DNA of 54,156 nucleotides from Alectryocaccomicrobium faecavium (lineage in GTDB: Bacteria > Bacillota > Clostridia > Christensenellales > Aristaeellaceae): assembly GCA_018713425.1 (NCBI GenBank), contig DVOT01000016.1, forward strand, positions 1 to 54,156, written 5' to 3'. Of the stretch, positions 33,938 through 42,437 are shown one piece after another. The notes under the pieces were generated by a model, which ran no database searches, was not told the DNA's origin, and worked only from the letters and a program-made list of their open reading frames with translations. Every line of letters starts with the position of its first letter. Positions within the stretch are counted from its first letter, which is position 1. The position numbers and the translations under genes are program-made.

Positions 33938-34960
33938 ATGAATATCGAAACGTTGCGCCCCCGCGCCCGCATGGAACGCGGCGCGAAAAACAATCTGTGC
34001 GACGTGCCCGGCGTGCGCGTAGGCCATTTCACGCAGGCGGAAGGCGACCGGCAAACCGGCGTAACCGTCATCCTGCCCTGCGCCGAAAACCCCTTTTTCT
34101 CCAAGCTGCCCTGCGCTTCTTTTGTGCTGAACGGATTCGGGAAATCGCTGGGACTGGTGCAAATCGATGAGCTGGGCACGCTGGAAACACCCATCGCTCT
34201 TACGAACACGCTCAACGTCGGCCGCATTCACGACGCGCTCGTCGGTCATATGATCGATGCGTGCGCGGAGGAAAATTTTGTTCTGCGCTCGGTCAATCCC
34301 GTGGTGCTCGAATGCAACGACGGCGATCTGAACGACATCCGCAACCGCAGCCTGGGCCGCGAAGAATTGGAACGCGCGTTTCAGAGCGCGCAGGCGGATT
34401 TCGCTCAGGGCGCGGTGGGCGCGGGCCGCGGCATGATTTGCCACGGACTCAAAGGCGGCATTGGTTCCGCTTCGCGCGTTATGGAAATCGGCGGGCAGCG
34501 CTATGTGCTCGGCGTGCTCGCGCTGGCCAACCACGGCCGCAAAGCGGATCTGCTGCTGGGCGGAGAGGCCATCTTTGCCCCGGAGGATTCGCCGGCTTGC
34601 GATAAGGGGAGCTGCATTCTCGTGATGGCCACGAACCTGCCGCTCACGCACCGCCAGCTCGCGCGCGTCATCCGGCGCGGCAGCGTGGGGCTCGCGCGCT
34701 TGGGCAGCTTTATCGGCCATGGGAGCGGCGAAGTATTTCTCGGCTTTACCACGGCCAATCGCATGCCGCACGGCGGCGATCCAGCGCTTCTTTCCTTGCA
34801 CGCGTTAAACGAATCCCTGATGGACGTCCCCTTCCGCGCTTGCGCGGAGGCCGCGGAAGAAGCCGTGTTCAACGCCCTGTATTATGCCGAAACCGTAACG
34901 GGGCGAGACGGCAACACGGTCGTCAGCCTTCGGGACGCGCTTCGCGATCCCCGGCCATAA
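33938..34960 (+). CDS. P1 family peptidase (DmpA-like, self-processing Ntn hydrolase)
   Basis: The 340-residue product belongs to the S58/DmpA family of L-aminopeptidase/D-esterases and beta-aminopeptidases. NNLCDVPGVRVGHFTQAEG at the start and NGFGKSLGLVQIDELG are family signatures. The precursor should cut itself before Ser225 in DKGSCILVMATNLPL, matching the Gly-Ser cleavage site of DmpA, to free the catalytic N-terminal serine. GGAGG precedes the ATG at 33938. The last 38 bases overlap the convergent queG gene, which is unusual. Confidence 0.92.
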   Translation: MNIETLRPRARMERGAKNNLCDVPGVRVGHFTQAEGDRQTGVTVILPCAENPFFSKLPCASFVLNGFGKSLGLVQIDELGTLETPIALTNTLNVGRIHDALVGHMIDACAEENFVLRSVNPVVLECNDGDLNDIRNRSLGREELERAFQSAQADFAQGAVGAGRGMICHGLKGGIGSASRVMEIGGQRYVLGVLALANHGRKADLLLGGEAIFAPEDSPACDKGSCILVMATNLPLTHRQLARVIRRGSVGLARLGSFIGHGSGEVFLGFTTANRMPHGGDPALLSLHALNESLMDVPFRACAEAAEEAVFNALYYAETVTGRDGNTVVSLRDALRDPRP

Positions 34961-35855
34961 TCCTTTGCGTCGCCCACGCCGCATGCTCGCGCGCGGGCGA
35001 CGCTTCGCTTTCCGCCACTTTTTGGAGCAGCGGCAAAAGGCTGGCGTCGCGCAAATTGCCCGCGACTAGCGCCGCGCGCCCCATCACGCGGTTGCGGCGC
35101 GCATAGTTGGCGCCGATAAAAGGCGCCAGCGGCTTATATTCCCCCTGAAGCAGCGCTTTGAGCGACAGCGCCCTGCGCAGCTCTTCCGGCGGTTCCACGG
35201 CGCGCTGGCCGGCATTGCGGGGACAAACGCGCTGGCAAACGTCGCAGCCATACAAACTGACGCCAAAAAGCGGACGCATGCCTTCGGGAATGGGTTCGCT
35301 ATAGGAAAAATTGCGCAAGCAGCGCTCCGCCTGGATCGTCCCATCGCCATTGAGCGCGCCGGTTGGGCAGGCTCGCAGGCAGGCGCGGCAGCGCGCGCAC
35401 TCGCGCGACAGGCGGCCGCGCGCGGCTGGTGCCGCCGCATCCGTGGGTTCCAAATCGGAAAGCACGCATTGCAGCGTAAAGCGCGTGCCATATTCTCGCG
35501 CGCCGACCAAGCAATTTCTGCCCATAGAAACGCATCCCGTGGCCAGCGCCAGGGGCTTAAGCGGCAGATTGGGCGCGTTTATCGCGCGGATGCCCTCAGC
35601 CTGCAGCGCTTCCACCAGCTTTTGCGCAATATTGCGTCCATTTTGGTAGGCGGGATAAAATGCGTTCACGCTTGGCTCGTCCTCGCGCCAGGCAAACGTC
35701 TGATAGGGCACGATGAGCAAGTGCACGGCTGTCGCGCCCGGGAGCAACGCATCGGGATCGCCCACCGTGCCCGGCCAATGGGCCTCCACGGCCTGCGGCG
35801 CAAGGGAAAATGCCTCTGCCGCCCCCAGGTTCAACGCCAAATTCCAGATATCCAT
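34923..35855 (-). CDS. queG: Epoxyqueuosine reductase QueG-like iron-sulfur protein
   Basis: The 310-residue product fits QueG, the cobalamin and [4Fe-4S] enzyme that makes queuosine in tRNA from epoxyqueuosine. Two ferredoxin-type clusters are visible in ECARCRACLRACPTG and CDVCQRVCPRN, with a further Cys in QAERCLRN. NRVMGRAALVAGNLRD is a HEAT-like C-terminal segment. It is somewhat shorter than the usual 350-380 residues, so a related reductase is possible. The ATG shares its A with the upstream stop (TAATG). No other queuosine genes are in view. Confidence 0.85.
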   Translation of the reverse strand: MDIWNLALNLGAAEAFSLAPQAVEAHWPGTVGDPDALLPGATAVHLLIVPYQTFAWREDEPSVNAFYPAYQNGRNIAQKLVEALQAEGIRAINAPNLPLKPLALATGCVSMGRNCLVGAREYGTRFTLQCVLSDLEPTDAAAPAARGRLSRECARCRACLRACPTGALNGDGTIQAERCLRNFSYSEPIPEGMRPLFGVSLYGCDVCQRVCPRNAGQRAVEPPEELRRALSLKALLQGEYKPLAPFIGANYARRNRVMGRAALVAGNLRDASLLPLLQKVAESEASPAREHAAWATQRIMAGDREARPEG

Positions 35856-37270
35856 TATGCCTTGCGCGCCCGCACGCGAGCGCTTCCATATACGGTGTGG
35901 CGCAGAGCCGCCTCCATTCCCGCCCCATTCGCTTCCAGAGAAATGTACATCGTGAATGGCCCGCCAACGACATGGAGGCGAACGCGCGGCGTGGCCCCCG
36001 GCAAACCCGTGACCGCCAATTCAGGCGCACGCATTTCCCATGCCCGAGCGGTTTCTTCCGGCAGCCGCGTGACCACGGGCGCGCCCCATTCGTAGGGCAC
36101 GCGCAATACCGCTCCATGGCGTTGCAAAAGGATTTCTTTTTCCGTCCAGCCAAAGCGCGCAATGCCCAACGGATTCTCCTCCAGCGCATACTCGCCCCAC
36201 GGAACGTTTTCCGGCGCCGCAGCGGGCGCAGGATGCGCCAATTCCCGGGCGAGCCGGGTAAGCGAGGCATACGCCCGCGCATTCTCCGGCAGGCTCTGCG
36301 CATGCACGCCAGGCAAAAGGAGGTTCTCCAGATATTGCAGCGGCACGCCGATATCCGAGCCGAGCGCGCTGGTGAAGACCACCACGAGCTTGCGCTCCAA
36401 GTCCATCACAATATACTGCCCGCCCATACCGTCCGCGCGGAACGCGCCAAAGCGGCAGCACCACATCTGATAGCCATAGCCCGCGCACCAGTTGGGATCG
36501 GGATTGCCGGTGTTGTTGTCGATCTGCTTTGCGCGCGCCTCGTGGATATAGTCCGCTGGGATGATCTGCTCCCCTTCCCACGCGCCTTCGTTGGCGATCA
36601 AAAGTCCAAAGCGCGCCATATCCACGGGCCGCACGCTCAGCCCCACACCGCCCAGGGAAATGCCCTTCGGACAGGCGTCCCACCGCGCGCCCTCTATGCC
36701 AATGCGCGAAAAAATCCATTCCTGCGCCAGGTCTAAGGCGCTGCGCCCCGTCACCTTCGTCAAAATGGCGGAAAGCATATACGTCGCTCCCGTATTGTAA
36801 ACAAAGTGCGTTCCGGGCGCGTATTCCACCGGCAAGTTCAAAAATACCTGCGCCCAATCCTCTTGCCCGGATTGCGACAAAGCGCCCCAGGTATCCTTGG
36901 CATGCCCCGTTCCCATCATCAAAAGATCGCGGACGGTCATGGCGTCAAGATTCGCGCTGGGATGTTCCACCGCCACCTCCGGAAAAAACGAGCGCACCGT
37001 ATCCTGAAGGTTTAGAAGCTTTTTCCCCTGCGCAATGCCGATGAGCATGGAGGTGAACGTCTTGGAGCAAGAAAACATTTCGTGCTGCGCATCGCGCGCA
37101 TAAGGCGCGAAATATTGCTCGTGGACGAGCACGCCATCGCGCAACACCAGCATGGAATGCACGTCCTTTTGCTCCCGCACAATGGTCGAGAGCACCTTCT
37201 CGATGGCTTGGCTTTCAATGCCCATGCTTTCAGGCGTCGCGCGCACAAAATCTTCCTTCGGGAAATGCAT
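35855..37270 (-). CDS. Serine hydrolase, class C beta-lactamase family
   Basis: The 471-residue protein has the AmpC/PBP-type fold of Beta-lactamase family hydrolases. The catalytic SxxK is Ser67-Cys-Ser-Lys70 in EMFSCSKTFTSM, and the second motif tyrosine lies in FVYNTGATYML. There is no signal peptide, so it is probably cytoplasmic, unlike true beta-lactamases. About 130 extra C-terminal residues form a beta-rich domain. It is probably an esterase or peptidase. AAAGGAG precedes the ATG. It sits between a DUF554 gene and queG in one operon. Confidence 0.88.
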   Translation of the reverse strand: MHFPKEDFVRATPESMGIESQAIEKVLSTIVREQKDVHSMLVLRDGVLVHEQYFAPYARDAQHEMFSCSKTFTSMLIGIAQGKKLLNLQDTVRSFFPEVAVEHPSANLDAMTVRDLLMMGTGHAKDTWGALSQSGQEDWAQVFLNLPVEYAPGTHFVYNTGATYMLSAILTKVTGRSALDLAQEWIFSRIGIEGARWDACPKGISLGGVGLSVRPVDMARFGLLIANEGAWEGEQIIPADYIHEARAKQIDNNTGNPDPNWCAGYGYQMWCCRFGAFRADGMGGQYIVMDLERKLVVVFTSALGSDIGVPLQYLENLLLPGVHAQSLPENARAYASLTRLARELAHPAPAAAPENVPWGEYALEENPLGIARFGWTEKEILLQRHGAVLRVPYEWGAPVVTRLPEETARAWEMRAPELAVTGLPGATPRVRLHVVGGPFTMYISLEANGAGMEAALRHTVYGSARVRARKA

Positions 37271-37297
37271 GGCAAATTCTCCTTTCTCGCCCTATCT

Positions 37298-37987
37298 CTA
37301 GAATAAGGACGCCAGTGGATAGTATATCAATGGCACGAGCATGGCGGGAAGCATATTGCCCACGCGAATGCCGTCCTTCACCACGCCCAACATGTTCAAT
37401 CCCAGCGCAAGAATGAGCACGCTCCCCACCGCCGACATTTCGCGGATGAGTTCTTCCGTGAGATACGGCTCAATCGCGCTGGCCAACAGAGCGATGCCGC
37501 CCTGGTACAGTGTGAGCGGCACGGCGGCCAGGATGACTCCCGGGCCAAAGGTGGAAGCGAAGATCAGGGCGAATACGCCGTCCAGCGCGGATTTTGCCAG
37601 CAGGGTATCCGGCTTGTTCGAAAGCCCGGCTTCCAGCGATCCCACCACTGCCATCGCGCCCACGCCAAACAGCAGCGTGGCGTTCACAAACCCTTCCGAG
37701 AACCGGCTGCCGCCATGGGAAAACCGTTTTTGCGCCCAGTCTCCCAGTTGACCCAATCGCTCCTCAATTTTCAGGGCCGTGCCCACGACCGTGCCTACCA
37801 CCATGGAAACGATCACAAGCAGCGTGCTCTGCGTTTCCAACGCGCCGCTGATGCCGATCATGATCACGCACAGGGCGAGTCCGTTGTTGATCGTGCGCGC
37901 ATACCGCTCTGGAATGGCGGTTTTCATAATGCTGCCCAGCGCGCCGCCCAGCACCACAACCGCAAAATTGACCCAAACACCCAGCAT
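37298..37987 (-). CDS. DUF554 family membrane protein
   Basis: The 229-residue protein has about six to seven hydrophobic segments and matches DUF554 (B. subtilis YdfK-like). LGVWVNFAVVVLGGALGS at the N terminus, INNGLALCVIMIGISGAL and KSALDGVFALIFASTFGPGV are typical. It is thought to be a transporter, but the substrate is unknown. GGAGG precedes the ATG at 37987; the longer frame runs back into the glycosylase gene, whose stop is only two bases away. Confidence 0.9.
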   Translation of the reverse strand: MLGVWVNFAVVVLGGALGSIMKTAIPERYARTINNGLALCVIMIGISGALETQSTLLVIVSMVVGTVVGTALKIEERLGQLGDWAQKRFSHGGSRFSEGFVNATLLFGVGAMAVVGSLEAGLSNKPDTLLAKSALDGVFALIFASTFGPGVILAAVPLTLYQGGIALLASAIEPYLTEELIREMSAVGSVLILALGLNMLGVVKDGIRVGNMLPAMLVPLIYYPLASLF

Positions 37988-37989
37988 AG

Positions 37990-38778
37990 TTATTCCTCCG
38001 CCAATCCTGTGCGCATCGCGTGAAAAATGTATTGCTGCACCAATCCCGCGTCTTCGCCAAAAATTTGTTGCGCTTTTTCGCGCATCTGTTCGCGCGAAAG
38101 GCCCGCCATGCCAAAATGCCGCTCCATTGCGCGCGCCATCCATACATCCACGGGAAACGCCCGCGTATGCGCGCAGCCAAACAGCAGTACGCAGTCCGCC
38201 ACTTTGGGGCCGACGCCGTGCAATGTCAAAAGTTTTTCGCGCGCCTGCTCATATTCCATGCGGCGAAGCGCGTCCAGTTCAAACCCATCCGCCACGCGCC
38301 GGGCCGTGTGCTCCAAAAATTCCGCGCGATATCCGCAACCCATTTGCCGCAGCGTTTCGGCTCCGGCGCGCGCGAGCGTCTCCGGCGTGGGAAAGCCGCG
38401 CATGGGTTCGCCATCGATTTCCCTCTGCGGGCCCAGCGCGCATACCTTCCACACCAATTGGCGAATGCGCACGGCGTTGTTGTTCGAAGAAAGGATAAAC
38501 GCTACCAGCGCTTCCCATACAGGTTGGCGCAACACGCGCAGGCCTGGCAATGCGTCCATCCAGCGCTGCAAGGCCGGAAACTGCGCATAGCGCCGCGCAA
38601 TCGCTCCATAATCGCGATCCCAATCGAAATACGCCCCATCCTCCGGGACTTCTCCCGCTCGCACGAACATGGGCTTGCCCGCCACAATTGCGGCATATCC
38701 GTGCGCGGTTTTGCGCCAATGAAAGCACTGCGCGCTATCCATCAGCGTAAGTTGTGGATCCAGCTTTTGTTTTTCCAT
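37990..38778 (-). CDS. 8-oxoguanine DNA glycosylase/AP lyase, OGG1-like
   Basis: The 262-residue protein has an OGG1-type N-terminal domain (SAQCFHWRKTAHGY) followed by an HhH-GPD domain. LTLHGVGPKVADCVLLFG carries the catalytic lysine after the hairpin and RAFPVDVW the catalytic aspartate. It would remove 8-oxoguanine from DNA and nick the abasic site. It heads an operon with DUF554, serine hydrolase and queG genes. I see no clear ribosome binding site. The rpmA terminator ends just 37 bases upstream, so the promoter is either inside that terminator or absent. Confidence 0.9.
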   Translation of the reverse strand: MEKQKLDPQLTLMDSAQCFHWRKTAHGYAAIVAGKPMFVRAGEVPEDGAYFDWDRDYGAIARRYAQFPALQRWMDALPGLRVLRQPVWEALVAFILSSNNNAVRIRQLVWKVCALGPQREIDGEPMRGFPTPETLARAGAETLRQMGCGYRAEFLEHTARRVADGFELDALRRMEYEQAREKLLTLHGVGPKVADCVLLFGCAHTRAFPVDVWMARAMERHFGMAGLSREQMREKAQQIFGEDAGLVQQYIFHAMRTGLAEE

Positions 38779-38814
38779 CGTTTTTGTGTCGCGGCGCCTT
38801 CACGCCGCCATTCT

Positions 38815-38850
38815 TCAAAAATGGCCCCGCATGAAAATCATGCGGGGCCA
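38815..38850 (-). terminator. Terminator of the rplU-prp-rpmA operon
   Basis: On the minus strand TGGCCCCGCATGA pairs with TCATGCGGGGCCA around a three-base loop (38850-38822) and is followed by TTTTTG. A textbook intrinsic terminator 17 bases past the rpmA stop. Confidence 0.93.
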
Positions 38851-38866
38851 CCCAATTGCTTAGCGG

Positions 38867-39163
38867 TTACTCCGCAGCGATCTTGGTCTGCGGATAAATG
38901 CTCACCTGCTTGCGCGTCTTGCCCAGGCGCTCAAAGCGAACGATGCCGTCCATCTTTGCGTACAAAGTATCGTCATCGCCAATGCCCACATTGTGGCCGG
39001 GATGAATGCGCGTGCCGCGCTGGCGCACCAAAATGTTGCCCGCCAGAACATACTGTCCATCCGCGCGCTTGGTGCCCAAACGCTGCGCATGGCTATCGCG
39101 CCCGTTCTTCGAGGAACCCATTCCTTTTTTGTGCGCGAACAACTGAAGATTCATTTGAAACAT
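38867..39163 (-). CDS. rpmA: Ribosomal protein bL27 with cleavable N-terminal extension
   Basis: The 98-residue protein is bL27 (AHKKGMGSSKNGRDSHAQRL; RGTRIHPGHNVGIGDDDTL). It begins MFQMNLQLF before AHKKG, the extension found in Firmicutes that must be removed by the protease Prp so that L27 can reach the peptidyl transferase centre. GGAGGG seven bases before the ATG at 39163 supports this start over the ATG three codons later. The prp gene is immediately upstream. Confidence 0.97.
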   Translation of the reverse strand: MFQMNLQLFAHKKGMGSSKNGRDSHAQRLGTKRADGQYVLAGNILVRQRGTRIHPGHNVGIGDDDTLYAKMDGIVRFERLGKTRKQVSIYPQTKIAAE

Positions 39164-39165
39164 TC

Positions 39166-39495
39166 CTATACCCTCCATTCCCGCGTAGTCAGCCGAACAA
39201 AGCCGGGGTACTGTGCGCATATAGACGAAAGCGACAGGCGCAGCGTTTCCAACAGCACACGCGCGCTTTGCGCATGCTCTGGCGCTACCACCGCCATCAG
39301 CCGCCCTGCGCGGTCATCGCGCTCTATTCGAACCGGAAGGAAAAGCACTTCCTGCATACCAATCACTGTCGCCTGCGTGAGGGCGGAAACCGCCGCGCAC
39401 ACAATATCTTCTCCCGCGTCAGCATAGCCTGTATGCCCATGGGCGTCAAAGCCCACGAGAACGCCTTCCGAGTGAATGAACGCTATCTTCGTCAT
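39166..39495 (-). CDS. prp: Ribosomal-processing cysteine protease Prp
   Basis: The 109-residue protein matches Prp (formerly YsxB), which removes the N-terminal extension of L27. The catalytic pair is His21 in HGHTGYADAG and Cys33 in DIVCAAVSAL, with the expected spacing of 12. It sits between rplU and rpmA as in most Firmicutes, with only three bases to rplU and two to rpmA, and has no strong binding site of its own, so it is probably translationally coupled. Confidence 0.95.
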   Translation of the reverse strand: MTKIAFIHSEGVLVGFDAHGHTGYADAGEDIVCAAVSALTQATVIGMQEVLFLPVRIERDDRAGRLMAVVAPEHAQSARVLLETLRLSLSSICAQYPGFVRLTTREWRV

Positions 39496-39498
39496 CGT

Positions 39499-39810
39499 TT
39501 AGCCAACGATCTTTTCAATCTGCACCTTGGTATAGGGCTGACGATGGCCCTGCTTCTTGCGCTCGTTCTTCTTGGCCTTGTACTTATAGACCACGATCTT
39601 CTTGCCCTTGACCTGGTCGAGCACCTTGCCTTCAACAACAGCGCCCGCGACCAGCGGCGCGCCGACCTTCGTCCCCGCATCGCCGCTCACAAGAAGCACC
39701 GAATCAAACGAGACAGTATCTCCCGCCTGACAATCGAGCTTTTCCACCAAAATGACGTCGCCCTGCTGGACGCGGTACTGCTTGCCACCAGTTTGAATGA
39801 CTGCGTACAC
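39499..39810 (-). CDS. rplU: Ribosomal protein bL21
   Basis: The 103-residue protein reads MYAVIQTGGKQYRVQQGDV and has the conserved KYKAKKNERKKQGHRQPYTK near the C terminus. GGGAGG lies eight bases before the GTG at 39810, which gives the canonical bL21 N terminus; the in-frame GTG at 39819 overlaps the binding site. It is the first gene of the operon and follows an L21-type leader hairpin. Confidence 0.96.
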   Translation of the reverse strand: MYAVIQTGGKQYRVQQGDVILVEKLDCQAGDTVSFDSVLLVSGDAGTKVGAPLVAGAVVEGKVLDQVKGKKIVVYKYKAKKNERKKQGHRQPYTKVQIEKIVG

Positions 39811-39839
39811 GCGTTGCACCTCCCATACTTTAAACTCGC

Positions 39840-39875
39840 CGGGCTACAGGCAGCTTGCGCTTTTAGCCTGACCCG
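39840..39875 (-). promoter_or_regulatory. L21-type leader hairpin upstream of rplU
   Basis: In the rplU leader (minus strand 39875-39840) CGGG pairs with CCCG, CAGGC with GCCTG, and AGC-GCAA-GCT forms a GNRA tetraloop hairpin at the tip. Position and size fit the L21 leader element known in Firmicutes, a likely protein-binding site for feedback control. The identification is by pattern, not by covariance search. Confidence 0.65.
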
Positions 39876-39891
39876 AGCGGCATACCGACTT

Positions 39892-39921
39892 ATTATAACC
39901 GATATATCTTTGTTTTGTCAA
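39892..39921 (-). promoter_or_regulatory. Promoter of rplU-prp-rpmA
   Basis: On the minus strand a perfect TTGACA (39921-39916) and TATAAT (39897-39892) are 18 bases apart. The -35 lies three bases from the ctpA-like stop codon. Confidence 0.9.
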
Positions 39922-39924
39922 TCG

Positions 39925-41106
39925 CTAGGAGAGGCTTTCTAAATATTTAACGGCCTCCCGCAACTGATTGTCGTTTTCCAGATCGATCTCGTAGTTCGCG
40001 GGATCATAATTTTCGTCCAGCTCGACGATGATGTCCGGCGTGATGCCCACTTCGTGTACGGCTTCCCCGCTGGGGCGGAAATACTGCATGGTCGTGAGCT
40101 GCATGCCCGCGCCGTTTTCAAACTGGATCACATCCTGCACAACGCCCTTGCCAAAGGTCTGCGTGCCCATAACCGTCGCGCGGTCATAATCCTGCAACGC
40201 GCCCGCCAAAATTTCCGTAGCGCTGGCGGACATGCCATTGACCAACACCACCATTTCCAGATCGTAGCAGCTTTCCTGCGAATCGTAGTGCTGGGAATTG
40301 CCATAGCGATCCTCTACGCTCACAATCACGCCCTCTGGCAAAAGCATATCCGCGATTTGCACCACGTGGTTGAGATCGCCGCCCGTGTTGTCGCGCACAT
40401 CCAGCACCAGTTTGGTCACGCCGCTCGCCACAAAATCGTCCAGCGCCGCGCGCGTACCCGTAACGTCATCGCCGAAGAATTCGCTGATTTCCAGGTATCC
40501 AATCCCATTTTCCAAAATGGCGTGCCGCGTGCGGTTGGCTTCCACCTGTGCGCGCTGCACTTCCACATCGAAAACTTCGCCATCCCGCTCGATGGTCAGC
40601 AATACGGGCGTTTGCGTTTCCGCCTTAATCATGGCCGTCGCCGCGGTGAGGTCCGCGGAAGTATTTACAGACAACGCCGTTCCATCGATGGCCACAATCC
40701 GGTCGCCCTCACGCAAATCCGCGTCGCGCGCCGGGCCGTCATAAATGCGCAAAATGGCGATGCCGCCTTCCCCATCCATGGTCACGAGCACGCCAATGCC
40801 ATAGTATTCCCCACTGGTCTGCTCGAACATGGCCGCCATTTCATCCGCGGAATAATAGAAAGAATAGGGATCCAACGAAGAAAACGCGCCGCGGATGGCG
40901 TCTTCCAGCAACCCATCTTCTTCTACCTCGACATAGTACCGTTCCTCGATGATGCGCAAAACCTCATCGAGTTGTTCATACTTTTGCGCTGAAAGGCCGG
41001 CCTGCGCTGCGCCGCCCATAGCGTAAATCGTGATCGCGGAGGAAGCCACCGCGACCACGACAACCATCCAAGCGATGGCAAAAATTGCTACCGTGCGCCT
41101 GGACAT
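39925..41106 (-). CDS. S41 family C-terminal processing protease (CtpA-like)
   Basis: The 393-residue protein has one N-terminal membrane anchor (VAIFAIAWMVVVVAVASSA), then a helical segment, a PDZ domain around residues 95-180 (YYGIGVLV; LREGDRIVAIDG), and the S41 catalytic domain. The catalytic Ser is in VNGMSASATEILAGAL and the Lys in TFGKGVVQDVIQ. It would cleave exported or envelope proteins outside the membrane. It starts six bases after the stop of the upstream regulator and has no strong binding site, suggesting coupling. No separate terminator is visible before the rplU promoter. Confidence 0.94.
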   Translation of the reverse strand: MSRRTVAIFAIAWMVVVVAVASSAITIYAMGGAAQAGLSAQKYEQLDEVLRIIEERYYVEVEEDGLLEDAIRGAFSSLDPYSFYYSADEMAAMFEQTSGEYYGIGVLVTMDGEGGIAILRIYDGPARDADLREGDRIVAIDGTALSVNTSADLTAATAMIKAETQTPVLLTIERDGEVFDVEVQRAQVEANRTRHAILENGIGYLEISEFFGDDVTGTRAALDDFVASGVTKLVLDVRDNTGGDLNHVVQIADMLLPEGVIVSVEDRYGNSQHYDSQESCYDLEMVVLVNGMSASATEILAGALQDYDRATVMGTQTFGKGVVQDVIQFENGAGMQLTTMQYFRPSGEAVHEVGITPDIIVELDENYDPANYEIDLENDNQLREAVKYLESLS

Positions 41107-41112
41107 ATGCGC

Positions 41113-42183
41113 CTAGTTCCAGCTCTTGCGGCCGTGAACGTTGCGGCCGAGCAGCATCATCAGTTTGAAGGTGACGGCATCATCAAAATCGCGCAGGTCG
41201 AGGCCGATGTTGCGCTGCACCTTATCCAAGCGGTAAACCAGCGTGTTGCGGTGAATATAGAGCTGGCGCGCGGTTTCCGAAAGGTTCAGGCTGTTTTCAA
41301 AGAACTTTTTGATGGTTTGGATCATCTCTTCATTGAAGAGGCGCGCCGTCGAGCGGTTGAAGAGGAGCGAATTGTATTTCTTCGCCATATCTTCGGGCAC
41401 ATCGCGCAGGAACCGCTCAATCAGCAGCTTGCGGAACACGAACACCTGCTGTTCATCGCGATACAGGCGGCCGACCTCAATGGCCGTCTTGGCCTCCACA
41501 AAGCCATCGTGCAAATCCGCAATGTGCTGCTTGGGCTCGCCAATGCCGATATACACGGGAGAATTGGTTTCGCTGATGAACGTATTGAGCGTGGCCTGGC
41601 CCATCTGCTCCAGTTCGTCAAATTCCTCGTCTTCGCCCAGCGCTTTCACCAACGCGATGCTGTGGCGGCCCACTTCCACAAACACATCCTGCTCGTCGCT
41701 CGTGATGTTGGTCAAAATCTCCATGGCGTCTTTGGCTTCGATTTCCTGGAAATGGAAGTACATCACGCAGCGCGGGCGCTCCATGGGAATGTTATATTCC
41801 GTGGCGATGCCTTCCAGCTCCGTGCCCTCGGCTTCGCCGCGCAGAATCATGCGCACCGCCTGCTCGCGGCCCAGGTGCGCCGCGTCCGAAGCGACTACCA
41901 TGTTGATCAGCTCTGCGCAGACCACAATGCAATTTTGCACATCCTGCGAATCGCCAGCCATGCAAAGATACAGGGGCTGCTTATCGCTGGTGCCAATGAG
42001 GGTGAAGCCGCCGTACACGAGCGGGCGGGTAGGGTCGCGCGTGAGCATTTCAGGCAGTTGCAAATCGCGCCGGTTGTCCTTGGGCAAAATCACTTGCCCA
42101 TTGGCATCCAGCAACATCACTTGCGTTTTTAGCTGCCCAAGGATGCGTTCGATCCGCGCCAAAGAATGGTGATCCAGATACAT
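41113..42183 (-). CDS. PucR/CdaR family transcriptional regulator
   Basis: The 356-residue protein starts with a CdaR-like sensor region (LARIERILGQLKTQVMLLDANG) as in sugar-diacid recognition domains. A GGDEF-like central region follows, then a C-terminal PucR-type helix-turn-helix, LNLSETARQLYIHRNTLVYR, near residue 310. Such regulators activate sugar-acid or purine catabolism genes; no target of that type is adjacent. AAGGAGG precedes the ATG and a strong promoter lies 105 bases upstream. It shares an operon with the CtpA-type protease. Confidence 0.88.
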   Translation of the reverse strand: MYLDHHSLARIERILGQLKTQVMLLDANGQVILPKDNRRDLQLPEMLTRDPTRPLVYGGFTLIGTSDKQPLYLCMAGDSQDVQNCIVVCAELINMVVASDAAHLGREQAVRMILRGEAEGTELEGIATEYNIPMERPRCVMYFHFQEIEAKDAMEILTNITSDEQDVFVEVGRHSIALVKALGEDEEFDELEQMGQATLNTFISETNSPVYIGIGEPKQHIADLHDGFVEAKTAIEVGRLYRDEQQVFVFRKLLIERFLRDVPEDMAKKYNSLLFNRSTARLFNEEMIQTIKKFFENSLNLSETARQLYIHRNTLVYRLDKVQRNIGLDLRDFDDAVTFKLMMLLGRNVHGRKSWN

Positions 42184-42287
42184 GAGGGTTGCCTCCTTCG
42201 TGAATGATCTTTACGGCGTTGCGCATAGTTTCCACGGCCTGCGGGGAATAAAATCAGGCCCATCATCTTTATTGTGCATTTTATACA

Positions 42288-42316
42288 ATTATACCCCCTG
42301 TTCTGCCAAAACGCAA
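42288..42316 (-). promoter_or_regulatory. Promoter of the regulator-protease operon
   Basis: On the minus strand TTGCGT (42316-42311) and TATAAT (42293-42288) are 17 bases apart. The leader is about 95 bases, with no obvious terminator inside. Confidence 0.75.
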
Positions 42317-42437
42317 GCTCCCGAAGGTTTTTCTTGCAAATTTAATGCAGACTTTATACCCATGCCATAGTATTCCTCATATAGGCATTGGCGCCGGCCA
42401 GCCAAATTCCCTCCGCAATTTTTTCTTAAGGAAAGTC

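Noticed and set aside
35855..37270. The serine hydrolase as an antibiotic-resistance beta-lactamase
   Set aside because: There is no signal peptide, the protein is longer than class C enzymes and it lies in a housekeeping-like operon; the SxxK motif is shared with many esterases and peptidases.
38020..39942. A 640-codon plus-strand open frame across the glycosylase, rpmA, prp and rplU genes
   Set aside because: It runs antisense through four well-identified genes and their terminator and promoter; no binding site and no recognisable protein text.
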